Below, piece after piece: positions 45,148-53,749 of a stretch of 64,000 bases of DNA. How positions within the stretch are numbered: the stretch's first letter is position 1; each line of letters begins with the position of its first letter. The notes under the pieces are model-generated. The model ran no database searches. It had not been told where the DNA came from and saw nothing but the letters and a program-made list of their open reading frames with translations. A program made the translations under genes and the position numbers. This DNA comes from UBA1723 sp045642085 (GTDB lineage: Bacteria; Bacteroidota; Bacteroidia; Bacteroidales; Paludibacteraceae), in the NCBI GenBank assembly GCA_045642085.1, contig JAZUIF010000040.1, positions 1-64,000 on the forward strand, written 5' to 3'.

Positions 45148-45666
45148 TTAACCTTTAAATACCTTTTCCATTGAAACACCTCTGTTCTGAGCAACAGTAA
45201 ATGGATCTCTCAACTCAGAAAGAGCCTTGATTGTAGCCTTCACTAGGTTGTGTGGATTTGATGAACCCTTTGACTTAGCCAAGACGTCAGTAATACCAAC
45301 GCTCTCTAGTACAGCACGCATGGCACCACCGGCCTTTACTCCTGTACCGTGAGAAGCTGGTCTCAAAAGTACCTCTGCACCACCGAATTTAGCTGACTGC
45401 TCGTGAGGAATAGATCCCTTCAATACAGGAACCTTAACAATATTCTTCTTTGCAGCCTCTACACCCTTTGCGATAGCAGCAGTTACCTCACTTGCCTTAC
45501 CAAGACCATAACCTACTACACCTGACTCGTTACCTACAACTACGATTGCAGCAAAGCTGAATGCACGACCTCCCTTGGTAACCTTAGTTACACGGTTTAT
45601 AGCTACGAGTCTATCCTTCAACTCTACATCAGAGCTTACAGGCTTAACATTTTTCGTTTCTACCAT
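45148..45666 (-). CDS. rpsE: 30S ribosomal protein S5
   Basis: 172 aa. The N-terminal double-stranded-RNA-binding-like domain has LKDRLVAINRVTKVTKGGRA and FSFAAIVVVGNESGVVGYGL GKA; the C-terminal domain has LRPASHGTGVKAGGAMRAVL. S5 lines the mRNA entry channel and affects decoding accuracy. Five bases after rplR. Confidence 0.98.
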   Translation of the reverse strand: MVETKNVKPVSSDVELKDRLVAINRVTKVTKGGRAFSFAAIVVVGNESGVVGYGLGKASEVTAAIAKGVEAAKKNIVKVPVLKGSIPHEQSAKFGGAEVLLRPASHGTGVKAGGAMRAVLESVGITDVLAKSKGSSNPHNLVKATIKALSELRDPFTVAQNRGVSMEKVFKG

Positions 45667-45671
45667 GTTTA

Positions 45672-46016
45672 TTAAAATTTAAGACCACCATTACGAGCTG
45701 CATCAGCCAACTCCTTGATACGTCCGTGATACAAATAACCGTTTCTATCAAATACCACTTCCGAAATACCGGCTTCGATAGCTTTCTTTGCAATAGCCTC
45801 GCCAACCTTAGCAGCCTGCTCCTTCTTAGCACACTTCTCAGTCATCTTCAATGAAGAAGCTGAAGCCAAAGTTGTACCTGTCTCGTCGTTGATTACCTGA
45901 ACATAAATCTGCTTATTGCTTCTAAAGACAGTCATACGCGGCTTTGAAGATGTACCAGATACCTTTGATCTGATGCTCTTCTTTATCTTAATTCTTCTTA
46001 GAGCTTTTTCCGTCAT
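45672..46016 (-). CDS. rplR: 50S ribosomal protein L18
   Basis: 114 aa. RIKIKKSIRSKVSGTSSKPR MTVFRSNKQIYVQVI at the N-terminus and FDRNGYLYHGRIKELADAAR at the end are L18 signatures. Binds 5S rRNA with L5. Eighteen bases after rplF. Confidence 0.97.
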   Translation of the reverse strand: MTEKALRRIKIKKSIRSKVSGTSSKPRMTVFRSNKQIYVQVINDETGTTLASASSLKMTEKCAKKEQAAKVGEAIAKKAIEAGISEVVFDRNGYLYHGRIKELADAARNGGLKF

Positions 46017-46034
46017 AACAACATGAATTTATAA

Positions 46035-46589
46035 TTACTTAGCACCAGCAGACTTACCAGCCTTTCTTCTGATTTGCTCACCAACAAACTTGATACCCTT
46101 ACCCTTGTAAGGCTCTGGCTTACGGAATGAACGAATCTTTGCACAAACCTGACCTAGCAACTGCTTGTCGCAACTCTCCAAAATAACAAGTGGATTCTGG
46201 TTCTTCTCACTCTTAGTCTCAATCTTGATCTCAGCAGGCAACTGCAAGAAAATTGCATGTGTAAAACCTAGTGAGAACTCGATTGTCTGACCCTGGTTAG
46301 AAACACGGTAACCGACACCGACCAACTCCAACTCCTTCTTGTAACCCTGAGAAACACCAACTACCATGTTGTTCACTAGAGCACGGTATAGACCATGCTT
46401 TGAACGGAACTCAGCATCCTCTGAATTTCTTGCGAAAGTAATTGTTCCATCCTCTACCTTCATCTCGATAGATGGATCTACATACTGTGATAATTCACCT
46501 TTAGGACCCTTAACTGTGACTACGTCATCCTTAACTGAGACAGTAACGCCTGAAGGTATGCTGATAGGCAACTTTCCTATTCTTGACAT
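46035..46589 (-). CDS. rplF: 50S ribosomal protein L6
   Basis: 184 aa. SRIGKLPISIPSGVTVSVKD start; two alpha/beta repeats; terminal RSFRKPEPYKGKGIKFVGEQ IRRKAGKSAG block, the L6 signature. Sits near the factor-binding site of the large subunit. Follows rpsH by 15 bases. Confidence 0.98.
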   Translation of the reverse strand: MSRIGKLPISIPSGVTVSVKDDVVTVKGPKGELSQYVDPSIEMKVEDGTITFARNSEDAEFRSKHGLYRALVNNMVVGVSQGYKKELELVGVGYRVSNQGQTIEFSLGFTHAIFLQLPAEIKIETKSEKNQNPLVILESCDKQLLGQVCAKIRSFRKPEPYKGKGIKFVGEQIRRKAGKSAGAK

Positions 46590-46604
46590 CTTCTTTCCTC
46601 CTAA

Positions 46605-47000
46605 TTAATAAACGTAACACAATACCTCGCCACCTACCTTAAGGTCACGAGCCTCCTTATCTGTCATAACACCTTTTGATGTAGATACAATTGCAATACC
46701 TAGTCCGTTAAGAACCTTTGGCATGTCCTTGTAACCAACATACTTACGCAAACCTGGAGTAGAAACTCTCTTCAAGTTCTTGATAGCGTTAACTTTGTTT
46801 ACTGCGTCGTACTTCAACGCAATCTTAATTGTTCTGTTAACACCTTCCTCTACAAACTTGTAGTTCAAGATGTAACCTTTGTCCATCAAGATCTTAGTGA
46901 TCTCTTTCTTTAGATTAGAAGACGGAACTTCCAAAACGCGATGCTTTGCATTGATAGCATTGCGAAGTCTCGTTAGATAATCTGCTATTGGATCAGTCAT
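46605..47000 (-). CDS. rpsH: 30S ribosomal protein S8
   Basis: 131 aa. MTDPIADYLTRLRNAINAKH start; STPGLRKYVGYKDMPKVLNG core and the end GIAIVSTSKGVMTDKEARDL KVGGEVLCYVY. Primary 16S rRNA binder of the central domain; in E. coli it also represses the spc operon. A 59-base gap to rpsN upstream could take part in such control, unproven. Confidence 0.98.
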   Translation of the reverse strand: MTDPIADYLTRLRNAINAKHRVLEVPSSNLKKEITKILMDKGYILNYKFVEEGVNRTIKIALKYDAVNKVNAIKNLKRVSTPGLRKYVGYKDMPKVLNGLGIAIVSTSKGVMTDKEARDLKVGGEVLCYVY

Positions 47001-47059
47001 AATAAAATTAAATTAATCAAGACAAACGCCTGACAATATTTAAACTTAAAAATTAATAA

Positions 47060-47329
47060 TTACCAACTTGCTTTCTTTACACCTGGAATCAAACCAGCAG
47101 ATGCCATCTCTCTGAACTGAATTCTCGAGATACCAAACTGACGCATGTAACCCTTAGGTCTACCTGTCAACTTGCATCTGTTGTGCAATCTTACTGGCGA
47201 AGCATTCTTTGGAAGGTTCTGCAACTCATCGTATCTTCCTTCCTTCAACAACTGAGCACGTTTCTCAGCATACTTCGCGCAAAGGCGAGCACGCTTTACC
47301 TCGCGTGCTTTCATTGATTCTTTTGCCAT
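47060..47329 (-). CDS. rpsN: 30S ribosomal protein S14
   Basis: 89 aa long form without the zinc-binding CXXC pairs. MAKESMKAREVKRARLCAKY start and end NRCKLTGRPKGYMRQFGISR IQFREMASAGLIPGVKKASW. Member of the small-subunit head. Five bases after rplE. Confidence 0.97.
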   Translation of the reverse strand: MAKESMKAREVKRARLCAKYAEKRAQLLKEGRYDELQNLPKNASPVRLHNRCKLTGRPKGYMRQFGISRIQFREMASAGLIPGVKKASW

Positions 47330-47334
47330 TCTGA

Positions 47335-47877
47335 TTACTTTTTAAATGGTAAACCAAATTCCTTTAACAAGGCAAGACCCTCTTCGTCAGTCTTAGCTGT
47401 TGTTACGAAAGTGATATTCATACCCATAAGCTTCGAAATTGAATCGATGTTGATCTCTGGGAAGATGATCTGCTCTGTAACACCTAGAGTGTAGTTACCT
47501 CTACCATCCAACTTAGAGTTGATACCGTTGAAGTCACGGATACGAGGAAGAACAACCTTGATTAGGCGCTCCAAGAACTCGTACATCTTCTCTCTTCTTA
47601 GAGTGACGCGAACTCCGATTGGCATCTTCTTTCTTACCTTAAAGTTTGCGATATCCTTCTTAGAAAGTGTTGGAACAGCCTTCTGTCCTGCGATTGCAGT
47701 CAACTCGTTGATTGCGATCTCAATCACCTTCTTATCAGCAACTGCCTCTCCTAGACCCTGATTGATAACGATCTTCTCAAGAACTGGAACCTGCATTACT
47801 GTAGAGTAACCAAACTTCTCCTTCAAAGCAGGGACAATACGCTGCTTGTAATCTTGCTTTAAACTAGCTGTATTCAT
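47335..47877 (-). CDS. rplE: 50S ribosomal protein L5
   Basis: 180 aa. Signature VPVLEKIVINQGLGEAVADK; RKKMPIGVRVTLRREKMYEF; DFNGINSKLDGRGNYTLGVT and FPEINIDSISKLMGMNITFV. Binds 5S rRNA and bridges to S13. Its ATG overlaps the rplX stop by four bases. Confidence 0.98.
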   Translation of the reverse strand: MNTASLKQDYKQRIVPALKEKFGYSTVMQVPVLEKIVINQGLGEAVADKKVIEIAINELTAIAGQKAVPTLSKKDIANFKVRKKMPIGVRVTLRREKMYEFLERLIKVVLPRIRDFNGINSKLDGRGNYTLGVTEQIIFPEINIDSISKLMGMNITFVTTAKTDEEGLALLKEFGLPFKK

Positions 47878-48200
47878 TTAATAACCTCCCCTGACTTTTT
47901 AGCTACACGAACCTTCTTGCCGTCAACCACCTTGATTCCAACACGTGTTGGCTTTGGTGCGTCTCCCGACTTAGGATCTACCAAATTCAAATTAGAAACA
48001 TGGATTGGAGCCTCCATCTTTACAATACCACCCTGAGGATTCTGTGCACTTGGCTTAACGTTCTTTGAAACTACGTTAATACCCTCAACGATAGCACGAT
48101 TTGCAGCTACCAATACAGAAAGAACCTTTCCTGTCTTACCTTTGTCCTTACCTGCAAGAACGTAAACTAAGTCGCCCTTCTTAATATGTAACTTACTCAT
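47874..48200 (-). CDS. rplX: 50S ribosomal protein L24
   Basis: 108 aa. KOW motif HIKKGDLVYVLAGKDKGKTG near the N-terminus, then VSKNVKPSAQNPQGGIVKME and a C-terminal GIKVVDGKKVRVAKKSGEVI. Assembly initiator of the large subunit. Fifteen bases after rplN. Confidence 0.97.
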   Translation of the reverse strand: MSKLHIKKGDLVYVLAGKDKGKTGKVLSVLVAANRAIVEGINVVSKNVKPSAQNPQGGIVKMEAPIHVSNLNLVDPKSGDAPKPTRVGIKVVDGKKVRVAKKSGEVIK

Positions 48201-48215
48201 TACCTTACTTTTTAA

Positions 48216-48581
48216 TTATAGAACTTCAGGAGCCAATGACACAATCTTCATATTAGAAGCACGCAACTCTCTTGCAACTGGACCGAAAATACGGCTTGCT
48301 CTCATTTCACCAGCACCATTCAACAATACACATGCATTGTCATCGAATCTGATGTATGAGCCATCTGCTCTACGAACCTCCTTCTTTGTGCGAACAACGA
48401 TAGCCTTTGAAACGGCACCCTTCTTCATATCACTTGAAGGAATTACGCTCTTCACTGTAACTACAATGATATCGCCTACAGTAGCATATCTTTTCTTTGT
48501 GCCACCCAATACGCGAATACACAATGCCTCTTTACCACCGCTATTATCAGCAATAGTTAATCTTGATTCTTGCTGTATCAT
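48216..48581 (-). CDS. rplN: 50S ribosomal protein L14
   Basis: 121 aa. MIQQESRLTIADNSGGKEAL, then IRVLGGTKKRYATVGDIIVV, RADGSYIRFDDNACVLLN and GTRIFGP-type end SRIFGPVARELR. A very conserved protein near the subunit interface. Two bases after rpsQ. Confidence 0.98.
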   Translation of the reverse strand: MIQQESRLTIADNSGGKEALCIRVLGGTKKRYATVGDIIVVTVKSVIPSSDMKKGAVSKAIVVRTKKEVRRADGSYIRFDDNACVLLNGAGEMRASRIFGPVARELRASNMKIVSLAPEVL

Positions 48582-48583
48582 AA

Positions 48584-48835
48584 TTACTTAGCTCTTTCTA
48601 CGATTGATACTAATCTCCATCTCTTTGTCTTACTCAAAGGACGAGTCTCCATGATTCTCACAACATCACCAATATTACACTCATTCTTCTCATCGTGAGC
48701 GTGATATTTCTTCGTCTTGTTGACGAATTTCTGGTAAATAGGGTGCTTCTCTTTCCACTTGATAGCAACAGTAATGGTCTTGTCCATCTTATTGCTTGAA
48801 ACAACTCCCTGTCTTTCTTTTCTTAAATTTCTCAT
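48584..48835 (-). CDS. rpsQ: 30S ribosomal protein S17
   Basis: 83 aa OB-fold protein: GVVSSNKMDKTITVAIKWKE, YHAHDEKNECNIGDVVRIME TRPLSKTKRWRLV. Primary 16S rRNA binder. Located 20 bases after rpmC. Confidence 0.97.
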   Translation of the reverse strand: MRNLRKERQGVVSSNKMDKTITVAIKWKEKHPIYQKFVNKTKKYHAHDEKNECNIGDVVRIMETRPLSKTKRWRLVSIVERAK

Positions 48836-48855
48836 TTTCTCAAACTCTAAAATTA

Positions 48856-49047
48856 TTATTTAGACTCTGTCTGACCCAAGATAGTCTTCATGCGCGCGAT
48901 GTCCTTACGAAGAGACTTAATTTGAGATGGATTCTGCAATGGAGTAATCGCATGGTCAAGACGCATGCGGTTCAATCTCTTTTCCTCAGAAGCGATCTTC
49001 TCCTGAAGCTCCTTGCTTGACATGTTCTTAATATCTGCTACTTTCAT
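48856..49047 (-). CDS. rpmC: 50S ribosomal protein L29
   Basis: 63 aa: helical KVADIKNMSSKELQEKIASE and RMRLDHAITPLQNPSQIKSL RKDIARMKTIL. L29 lies beside the exit tunnel and contributes to SRP/trigger-factor docking. Two bases after rplP. Confidence 0.96.
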   Translation of the reverse strand: MKVADIKNMSSKELQEKIASEEKRLNRMRLDHAITPLQNPSQIKSLRKDIARMKTILGQTESK

Positions 49048-49049
49048 GA

Positions 49050-49484
49050 TTAAGCATTTTGATTTTGCGCATCGTAGTCGCGTCTAACAATAAACTTTGT
49101 AGTTACTGGAAGTTTCTGAGCTCCCAATCTCAATGCCTCCTTAGCAATCTCGAATGGAACACCCTCAACCTCGATAAGAATTCTTCCTGGAGTTACGCTT
49201 GCAACGAATCCTTCAGGGTTACCCTTACCTTTACCCATACGTACATCAGCAGGCTTCTTAGTGATTGGTTTATCAGGGAATACTCTGATCCAAATCTGAC
49301 CTTGACGTTGCATATATCTTGTGACAGCAATACGCGCAGCCTCAATCTGTCGTCCTGTAATCCACTTAGTACCAAGTACCTTGATACCAAAAGATCCAAA
49401 AGCCAATTGGTCTCCACGATGTGCAATACCTTTAGCACGACCTTTCTGCTGTCTTCTGAACTTAGTTCTTTTAGGTTGTAACAT
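49050..49484 (-). CDS. rplP: 50S ribosomal protein L16
   Basis: 144 aa. MLQPKRTKFRRQQKGRAKGI start, WITGRQIEAARIAVTRYMQR, RIFPDKPITKKPADVRMGKG-type segment and the glycine-lysine loop GKGKGNPEGFVASVTPGRIL. Organises A-site tRNA in the large subunit. Eighteen bases after rpsC. Confidence 0.98.
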   Translation of the reverse strand: MLQPKRTKFRRQQKGRAKGIAHRGDQLAFGSFGIKVLGTKWITGRQIEAARIAVTRYMQRQGQIWIRVFPDKPITKKPADVRMGKGKGNPEGFVASVTPGRILIEVEGVPFEIAKEALRLGAQKLPVTTKFIVRRDYDAQNQNA

Positions 49485-49502
49485 CTTTCCTTAATTTAAC
49501 TC

Positions 49503-50234
49503 TTAAACAGATTGTTTTCTTTTCTTAGAGAAACCGCCTTTCTTAGAAGCAGGATTGTTTGGACGTACAGTCTCCTTGCTTGCAACGAACTGCTGAGTAA
49601 GATCCTGCTTACCATACTTTTCGCCACGGCAAATCCATACCTTGATTCCGATAATACCTACCTTAGTTAGCGCCTCTGCCTGTGCATAGTCAATATCAGC
49701 ACGGAATGTGTGAAGTGGAGTACGTCCTTCCTTGTACATCTCAGAACGAGCCATTTCAGCACCATTCAAACGGCCTGAACACTGCACTTTAATACCCTCT
49801 GCACCAATGCGCATTGTAGAAGCAATTGCCTGCTTTACAGCACGACGGTAAGCGATCTTACCCTCTACCTGACGAGCGATATTGTTTGCTACAATAACTG
49901 CATCCAACTCTGGTCTCTTAACCTCGTAGATGTTGATCTGGATCTCCTTGTCAGTGATCTTCTTCAACTCCTCCTTCAACTTATCAACTTCCTGTCCACC
50001 CTTACCGATGATAATGCCAGGTTTAGCAGTGCAGACTGTAATAGTAACAAGTTTAAGAGTTCTCTCTATGATAATTCTAGCAACACTTGCCTTAGCAAGA
50101 CGGGCAGACAAGTACTTACGAATCTTAGAATCCTCTAGGATTGTATCACCGTACTTCTTTCCACCATACCAATTGGAATCCCAACCTCTTACAATTCCTA
50201 AACGGTTGCTTATTGGATTAATCTTCTGTCCCAT
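49503..50234 (-). CDS. rpsC: 30S ribosomal protein S3
   Basis: 243 aa. MGQKINPISNRLGIVRGWDS start; KH domain with GKPGIIIGKGG-type motif (AKPGIIIGKGGQEVDKLKEE); C-terminal ALTKVGIIGIKVWICRGEKY. S3 forms part of the mRNA entry site. Three bases after rplV. Confidence 0.98.
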   Translation of the reverse strand: MGQKINPISNRLGIVRGWDSNWYGGKKYGDTILEDSKIRKYLSARLAKASVARIIIERTLKLVTITVCTAKPGIIIGKGGQEVDKLKEELKKITDKEIQINIYEVKRPELDAVIVANNIARQVEGKIAYRRAVKQAIASTMRIGAEGIKVQCSGRLNGAEMARSEMYKEGRTPLHTFRADIDYAQAEALTKVGIIGIKVWICRGEKYGKQDLTQQFVASKETVRPNNPASKKGGFSKKRKQSV

Positions 50235-50237
50235 CTT

Positions 50238-50645
50238 TTATTCGTTAGTATCGTTAGAAATAGCATCTACAAAAATTGTCACATGGTTAGAGCGCTTGCG
50301 GATTCTGTAACCTCTACCCTGAGGTGCAGGACGAAGTCTCTTCAACTGACGAGCTGAATCTACGTAAATGTTGCTTACGTAAAGCTGGCCCATTTCAGCC
50401 TTAGTTTCATTCTTCTGCTCCCAGTTAGCAATAGCAGAACGCAACAACTTCTCTAGTTTGATAGAAGCTTCCTTTGTTGAATATCTTAGGACACCCAAAG
50501 CGCGGAAAGCCTCCATTCCACGTACCATGTCAGCGACCAAACGCATCTTACGTGGAGAAGTAGGAACATCATTCAACTTCGCAAAATAAAGGGACTTCTT
50601 CGCCTCTTTTCTTGCATCAGCTGATACTTTTTTTCTTGAACTCAT
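50238..50645 (-). CDS. rplV: 50S ribosomal protein L22
   Basis: 135 aa. AKLNDVPTSPRKMRLVADMV, IANWEQKNETKAEMGQLYVS, and the beta-hairpin LKRLRPAPQGRGYRIRKRSN HVTIFV, which lines the exit tunnel. Has a short basic N-terminal extension. 35 bases after rpsS. Confidence 0.97.
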   Translation of the reverse strand: MSSRKKVSADARKEAKKSLYFAKLNDVPTSPRKMRLVADMVRGMEAFRALGVLRYSTKEASIKLEKLLRSAIANWEQKNETKAEMGQLYVSNIYVDSARQLKRLRPAPQGRGYRIRKRSNHVTIFVDAISNDTNE

Positions 50646-50680
50646 TTTTCTCGACCTTTAATTTAAATTAACCACGCTGA

Positions 50681-50950
50681 TTACTTCTTCTTGTTACCAC
50701 CGTGACCTCTAAAGTTACGCGTCAAAGAGAATTCGCCAAGTTTGTGTCCTACCATATTCTCTGTGACAAATACCGGAATAAACTTATTTCCGTTGTGAAC
50801 TGCAATAGTATGTCCGACGAAATCCGGAGATATCATTGAAGCTCTAGCCCATGTCTTGACTACAGACTTCTTGCCACTCTCGTTCATGGCAAGAACCTTC
50901 TTCTCAAGCTTAAGGTTGATATATGGACCTTTTTTTAATGAACGACTCAT
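50681..50950 (-). CDS. rpsS: 30S ribosomal protein S19
   Basis: 89 aa. MSRSLKKGPYINLKLEKKVL, ARASMISPDFVGHTIAVHNG and GHKLGEFSLTRNFRGHGGNK. Forms the S13-S19 head complex. Eighteen bases after rplB. Confidence 0.98.
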   Translation of the reverse strand: MSRSLKKGPYINLKLEKKVLAMNESGKKSVVKTWARASMISPDFVGHTIAVHNGNKFIPVFVTENMVGHKLGEFSLTRNFRGHGGNKKK

Positions 50951-50968
50951 AAAAATACTTTATTTCAA

Positions 50969-51793
50969 TTATTTCTTTCTTCTTTCGATTATGTACTTAT
51001 CAGAAGCCTTCTTTGGTGAACGTGTCTTGTAACCCTTAGCCAAAAGACCCTTTCTTGATCTAGGATGTCCACCCGACTGACGACCTTCTCCACCACCCAT
51101 TGGGTGATCTACTGGGTTCATACATACAGCACGAGTGCGAGGACGACGTCCCAACCAACGTGAACGACCTGCCTTACCTGATCTCTCAAGCGCGTGGTCT
51201 GAGTTACCTACCGTACCAATTGTTGCCTTGCAAGCACACAAAATCATACGAAGCTCTCCTGAAGGCAACTTAACGATTGCATACTTACCCTCACGAGATG
51301 TTAACTGAGCAAAAGTACCAGCAGAACGTACAAGCGCAGCTCCCTGTCCTGGATGCAACTCCAAGTTGTGGATAACTGTACCTAGTGGAATGTTCTGCAA
51401 AGGAAGCGAGTTACCTACCTCTGGCGCAGCATCAGCACCTGACATAAGCTTCTGACCTACCTGCAATCCCGCAGGAGCCAAAATGTAACGCTTCTCACCA
51501 TCAGCGTAGAACAATAGAGCGATACGAGCCGAACGGTTTGGATCGTACTCGATTGTCTTAACTACTGCTGGCACACCGTCTTTTTCTCTCTTGAAATCAA
51601 TTACTCTGTACTTTCTCTTGTGACCACCACCGATGTAACGCATTGTCATCTTACCGACGTTGTTACGTCCACCAGTCTTTCTCATGCCTTTCACAAGAGA
51701 TTTTTCTGGTGTGCTCGAGGTAATTGTCTCGAACGCACCAATAACTTTGTGTCTCTGCCCCGGTGTTGTGGGCTTAAATTTGCGAACTGCCAT
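50969..51793 (-). CDS. rplB: 50S ribosomal protein L2
   Basis: 274 aa. KFKPTTPGQRHKVIGAFETI, GRNNVGKMTMRYIGGGHKRK YRVIDF, and the C-terminal peptidyl-transferase-proximal VCMNPVDHPMGGGEGRQSGG with the conserved His. Required for subunit association. Five bases after rplW. Confidence 0.98.
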   Translation of the reverse strand: MAVRKFKPTTPGQRHKVIGAFETITSSTPEKSLVKGMRKTGGRNNVGKMTMRYIGGGHKRKYRVIDFKREKDGVPAVVKTIEYDPNRSARIALLFYADGEKRYILAPAGLQVGQKLMSGADAAPEVGNSLPLQNIPLGTVIHNLELHPGQGAALVRSAGTFAQLTSREGKYAIVKLPSGELRMILCACKATIGTVGNSDHALERSGKAGRSRWLGRRPRTRAVCMNPVDHPMGGGEGRQSGGHPRSRKGLLAKGYKTRSPKKASDKYIIERRKK

Positions 51794-51798
51794 TTTTA

Positions 51799-52089
51799 TT
51801 AAATATTGCTATAAAAGTCTATTGCTTCACCCTCTTTCAATGTTACAAGGGCTTTCTTGTATGAAGGCATCTTACCTGCGATCACACCAGCTTTTGTATA
51901 ACGTGACTTATTCTTGCCATCAACACGCATAGTATTGACTGACAAGACCTTAACGCCATACAAATCCTCAACTGCAGCTTTAATCTGCGACTTAGTAGCA
52001 CTCATCACTACCTTGAATCCGTAGCGATTGTGCTTATCCTGCAAACCAGTAACCTTCTCTGTTACGATTGGCTTTAATATGATCTCCAT
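51799..52089 (-). CDS. rplW: 50S ribosomal protein L23
   Basis: 96 aa. ILKPIVTEKVTGLQDKHNRY GFKVVMSATKSQIKAAVEDL YGVKVLSVNTM: the family core. At the tunnel exit it docks trigger factor and SRP. Five bases after rplD. Confidence 0.97.
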   Translation of the reverse strand: MEIILKPIVTEKVTGLQDKHNRYGFKVVMSATKSQIKAAVEDLYGVKVLSVNTMRVDGKNKSRYTKAGVIAGKMPSYKKALVTLKEGEAIDFYSNI

Positions 52090-52094
52090 TTCTT

Positions 52095-52724
52095 TTAATC
52101 CTTTAAAGTATTCTCTAGTTCTGCAAGAGCAGCCTCAGTTAAAAGCAAGCACTTTGCATCCAAAATCTTATAAGTATTTAGCTCATGTGTTAGCAACACC
52201 TGAGACTTCTGAAGATTCTTGGCTGACAAAGATACATTTTTATTTGGTTCTGACAAAACCAAAACGTTTTTCTTATCAGAAACTTTCAAATTTTCTGTAA
52301 AAGCAACGAATTCTTTTGTCTTTGGAGCCTCAAAATCGAAATTCTCTACAACAATGATAGCGTTCTCCTTAGCCTTGTATGCCAATGCTGACTTACGTGC
52401 CAACTTCTTCACTTTCTTGTTCAACTTGAAAGAGTAATCTCTTGGCTGAGGTCCGAATACGCGTGCTCCACCTACCAATACTGGTGAGTTGATATCACCG
52501 CGACGAGCTCCACCGCCACCTTTCTGACGACCCAACTTCTTTGTACTTCCTGAGATCTCGCTTCTCTCCTTTGACTTGTGAGTACCCTGACGATTGTTTG
52601 CCATGTACTGCTTTACAGCCAAGTAGATAACATGGTCATTTGGCTCGATTCCGAAGATTGAATCATTCAATGTGACCTTTCTTCCTGTCTCCTGTCCTTT
52701 TACGTTATATACGCTTAGTTCCAT
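52095..52724 (-). CDS. rplD: 50S ribosomal protein L4
   Basis: 209 aa. VYNVKGQETGRKVTLNDSIF start, then RQGTHKSKERSEISGSTKKL GRQKGGGGARRGDINSPVLV (tunnel-constriction loop) and RVFGPQPRDYSFKLNKKVKK. In E. coli it represses the S10 operon; no such leader is evident here. ATG overlaps the rplC stop by one base. Confidence 0.98.
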   Translation of the reverse strand: MELSVYNVKGQETGRKVTLNDSIFGIEPNDHVIYLAVKQYMANNRQGTHKSKERSEISGSTKKLGRQKGGGGARRGDINSPVLVGGARVFGPQPRDYSFKLNKKVKKLARKSALAYKAKENAIIVVENFDFEAPKTKEFVAFTENLKVSDKKNVLVLSEPNKNVSLSAKNLQKSQVLLTHELNTYKILDAKCLLLTEAALAELENTLKD

Positions 52725-53341
52725 TACTTATTTACAATTACAATTGAACCCTTAGCTCCTGGAAGTGAACCCTTCAAAACAAGGATGTTATTCTCAGGAA
52801 TTACCTTTAACACTTGCAAGTTCTGAACTGTAACTTGCTCACCACCCTTACGGCCAGCCATACGCATTCCCTTGAATACCTTTGCTGGGTAAGAACAAGC
52901 ACCAATTGAACCTGGAGCACGAAGACGGTTGTGCTGACCATGTGTAGACTGCTGTACTCCACCGAAACCGTGGCGCTTAACTACACCCTGGAAACCCTTA
53001 CCCTTAGATGTACCGATTACATCTACGAACTGAGCTCCCTCAAACAAATCTACAGTGATAACGTCACCTAGATTGTACTCCTTATCGAATTCTTTGAACT
53101 CGGCCAAGTGTCTCATTGGTGCTGTTGCAGCCTTCTTGAAATGACCCATCTCTGCTGCGTTTGTGTTCTTCTCCTTCTTCTCGTCGAAGCCCAACTGCAA
53201 TGCAGCATAACCATCATTTTCAATAGTCTTAATCTGTGTAACAACACAAGGACCTACTTCGATAACAGTGCATGGTACGTTCTTACCCTCGGCACTGAAT
53301 ACGGATGTCATTCCGATTTTCTTTCCTAATAATCCTGGCAT
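52724..53341 (-). CDS. rplC: 50S ribosomal protein L3
   Basis: 205 aa. MPGLLGKKIGMTSVFSAEGK start; GTSKGKGFQGVVKRHGFGGV QQSTHGQHNRLRAPGSIGAC is the L3 signature with the conserved Gln that is methylated in some bacteria. Assembly initiator. Sixteen bases after rpsJ. Confidence 0.98.
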   Translation of the reverse strand: MPGLLGKKIGMTSVFSAEGKNVPCTVIEVGPCVVTQIKTIENDGYAALQLGFDEKKEKNTNAAEMGHFKKAATAPMRHLAEFKEFDKEYNLGDVITVDLFEGAQFVDVIGTSKGKGFQGVVKRHGFGGVQQSTHGQHNRLRAPGSIGACSYPAKVFKGMRMAGRKGGEQVTVQNLQVLKVIPENNILVLKGSLPGAKGSIVIVNK

Positions 53342-53357
53342 TTCTTTTCGATTACTA

Positions 53358-53666
53358 TTAGTTTACCTTAATTTCTACATCAACTCCACTTGGAAGCTCC
53401 AACTTCATAAGTGCATCTACAGTCTTCTCTGTTGTGCAATAGATGTCAATCAATCTCTTGAATGAAGAAAGCTGGAACTGCTCTCTTGACTTCTTGTTGA
53501 CAAATGTTGAACGGTTAACTGTAAAAATACGCTTGTGTGTAGGTAGCGGAATTGGACCACTTACAACAGCTCCCGTTGTCTTCACTGTCTTAACGATTTT
53601 CTCAGCTGACTTGTCTACCAAGTTGTGATCGTAAGACTTCAATTTAATTCTAATTCTTTGACTCAT
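53358..53666 (-). CDS. rpsJ: 30S ribosomal protein S10
   Basis: 102 aa. RIRIKLKSYDHNLVDKSAEK and SGPIPLPTHKRIFTVNRSTF VNKKSREQFQL are the S10 signatures. Also the NusE transcription factor in other bacteria. 83 bases after fusA, with no separate promoter that I can see. Confidence 0.98.
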   Translation of the reverse strand: MSQRIRIKLKSYDHNLVDKSAEKIVKTVKTTGAVVSGPIPLPTHKRIFTVNRSTFVNKKSREQFQLSSFKRLIDIYCTTEKTVDALMKLELPSGVDVEIKVN

Positions 53667-53749
53667 CGCTTTGAATCTGTATAAAAAAATAATTTAATCT
53701 CTATTGGATTGAAAGTGTACCCTCATTGCTGAGGATACACTGTTTTGTC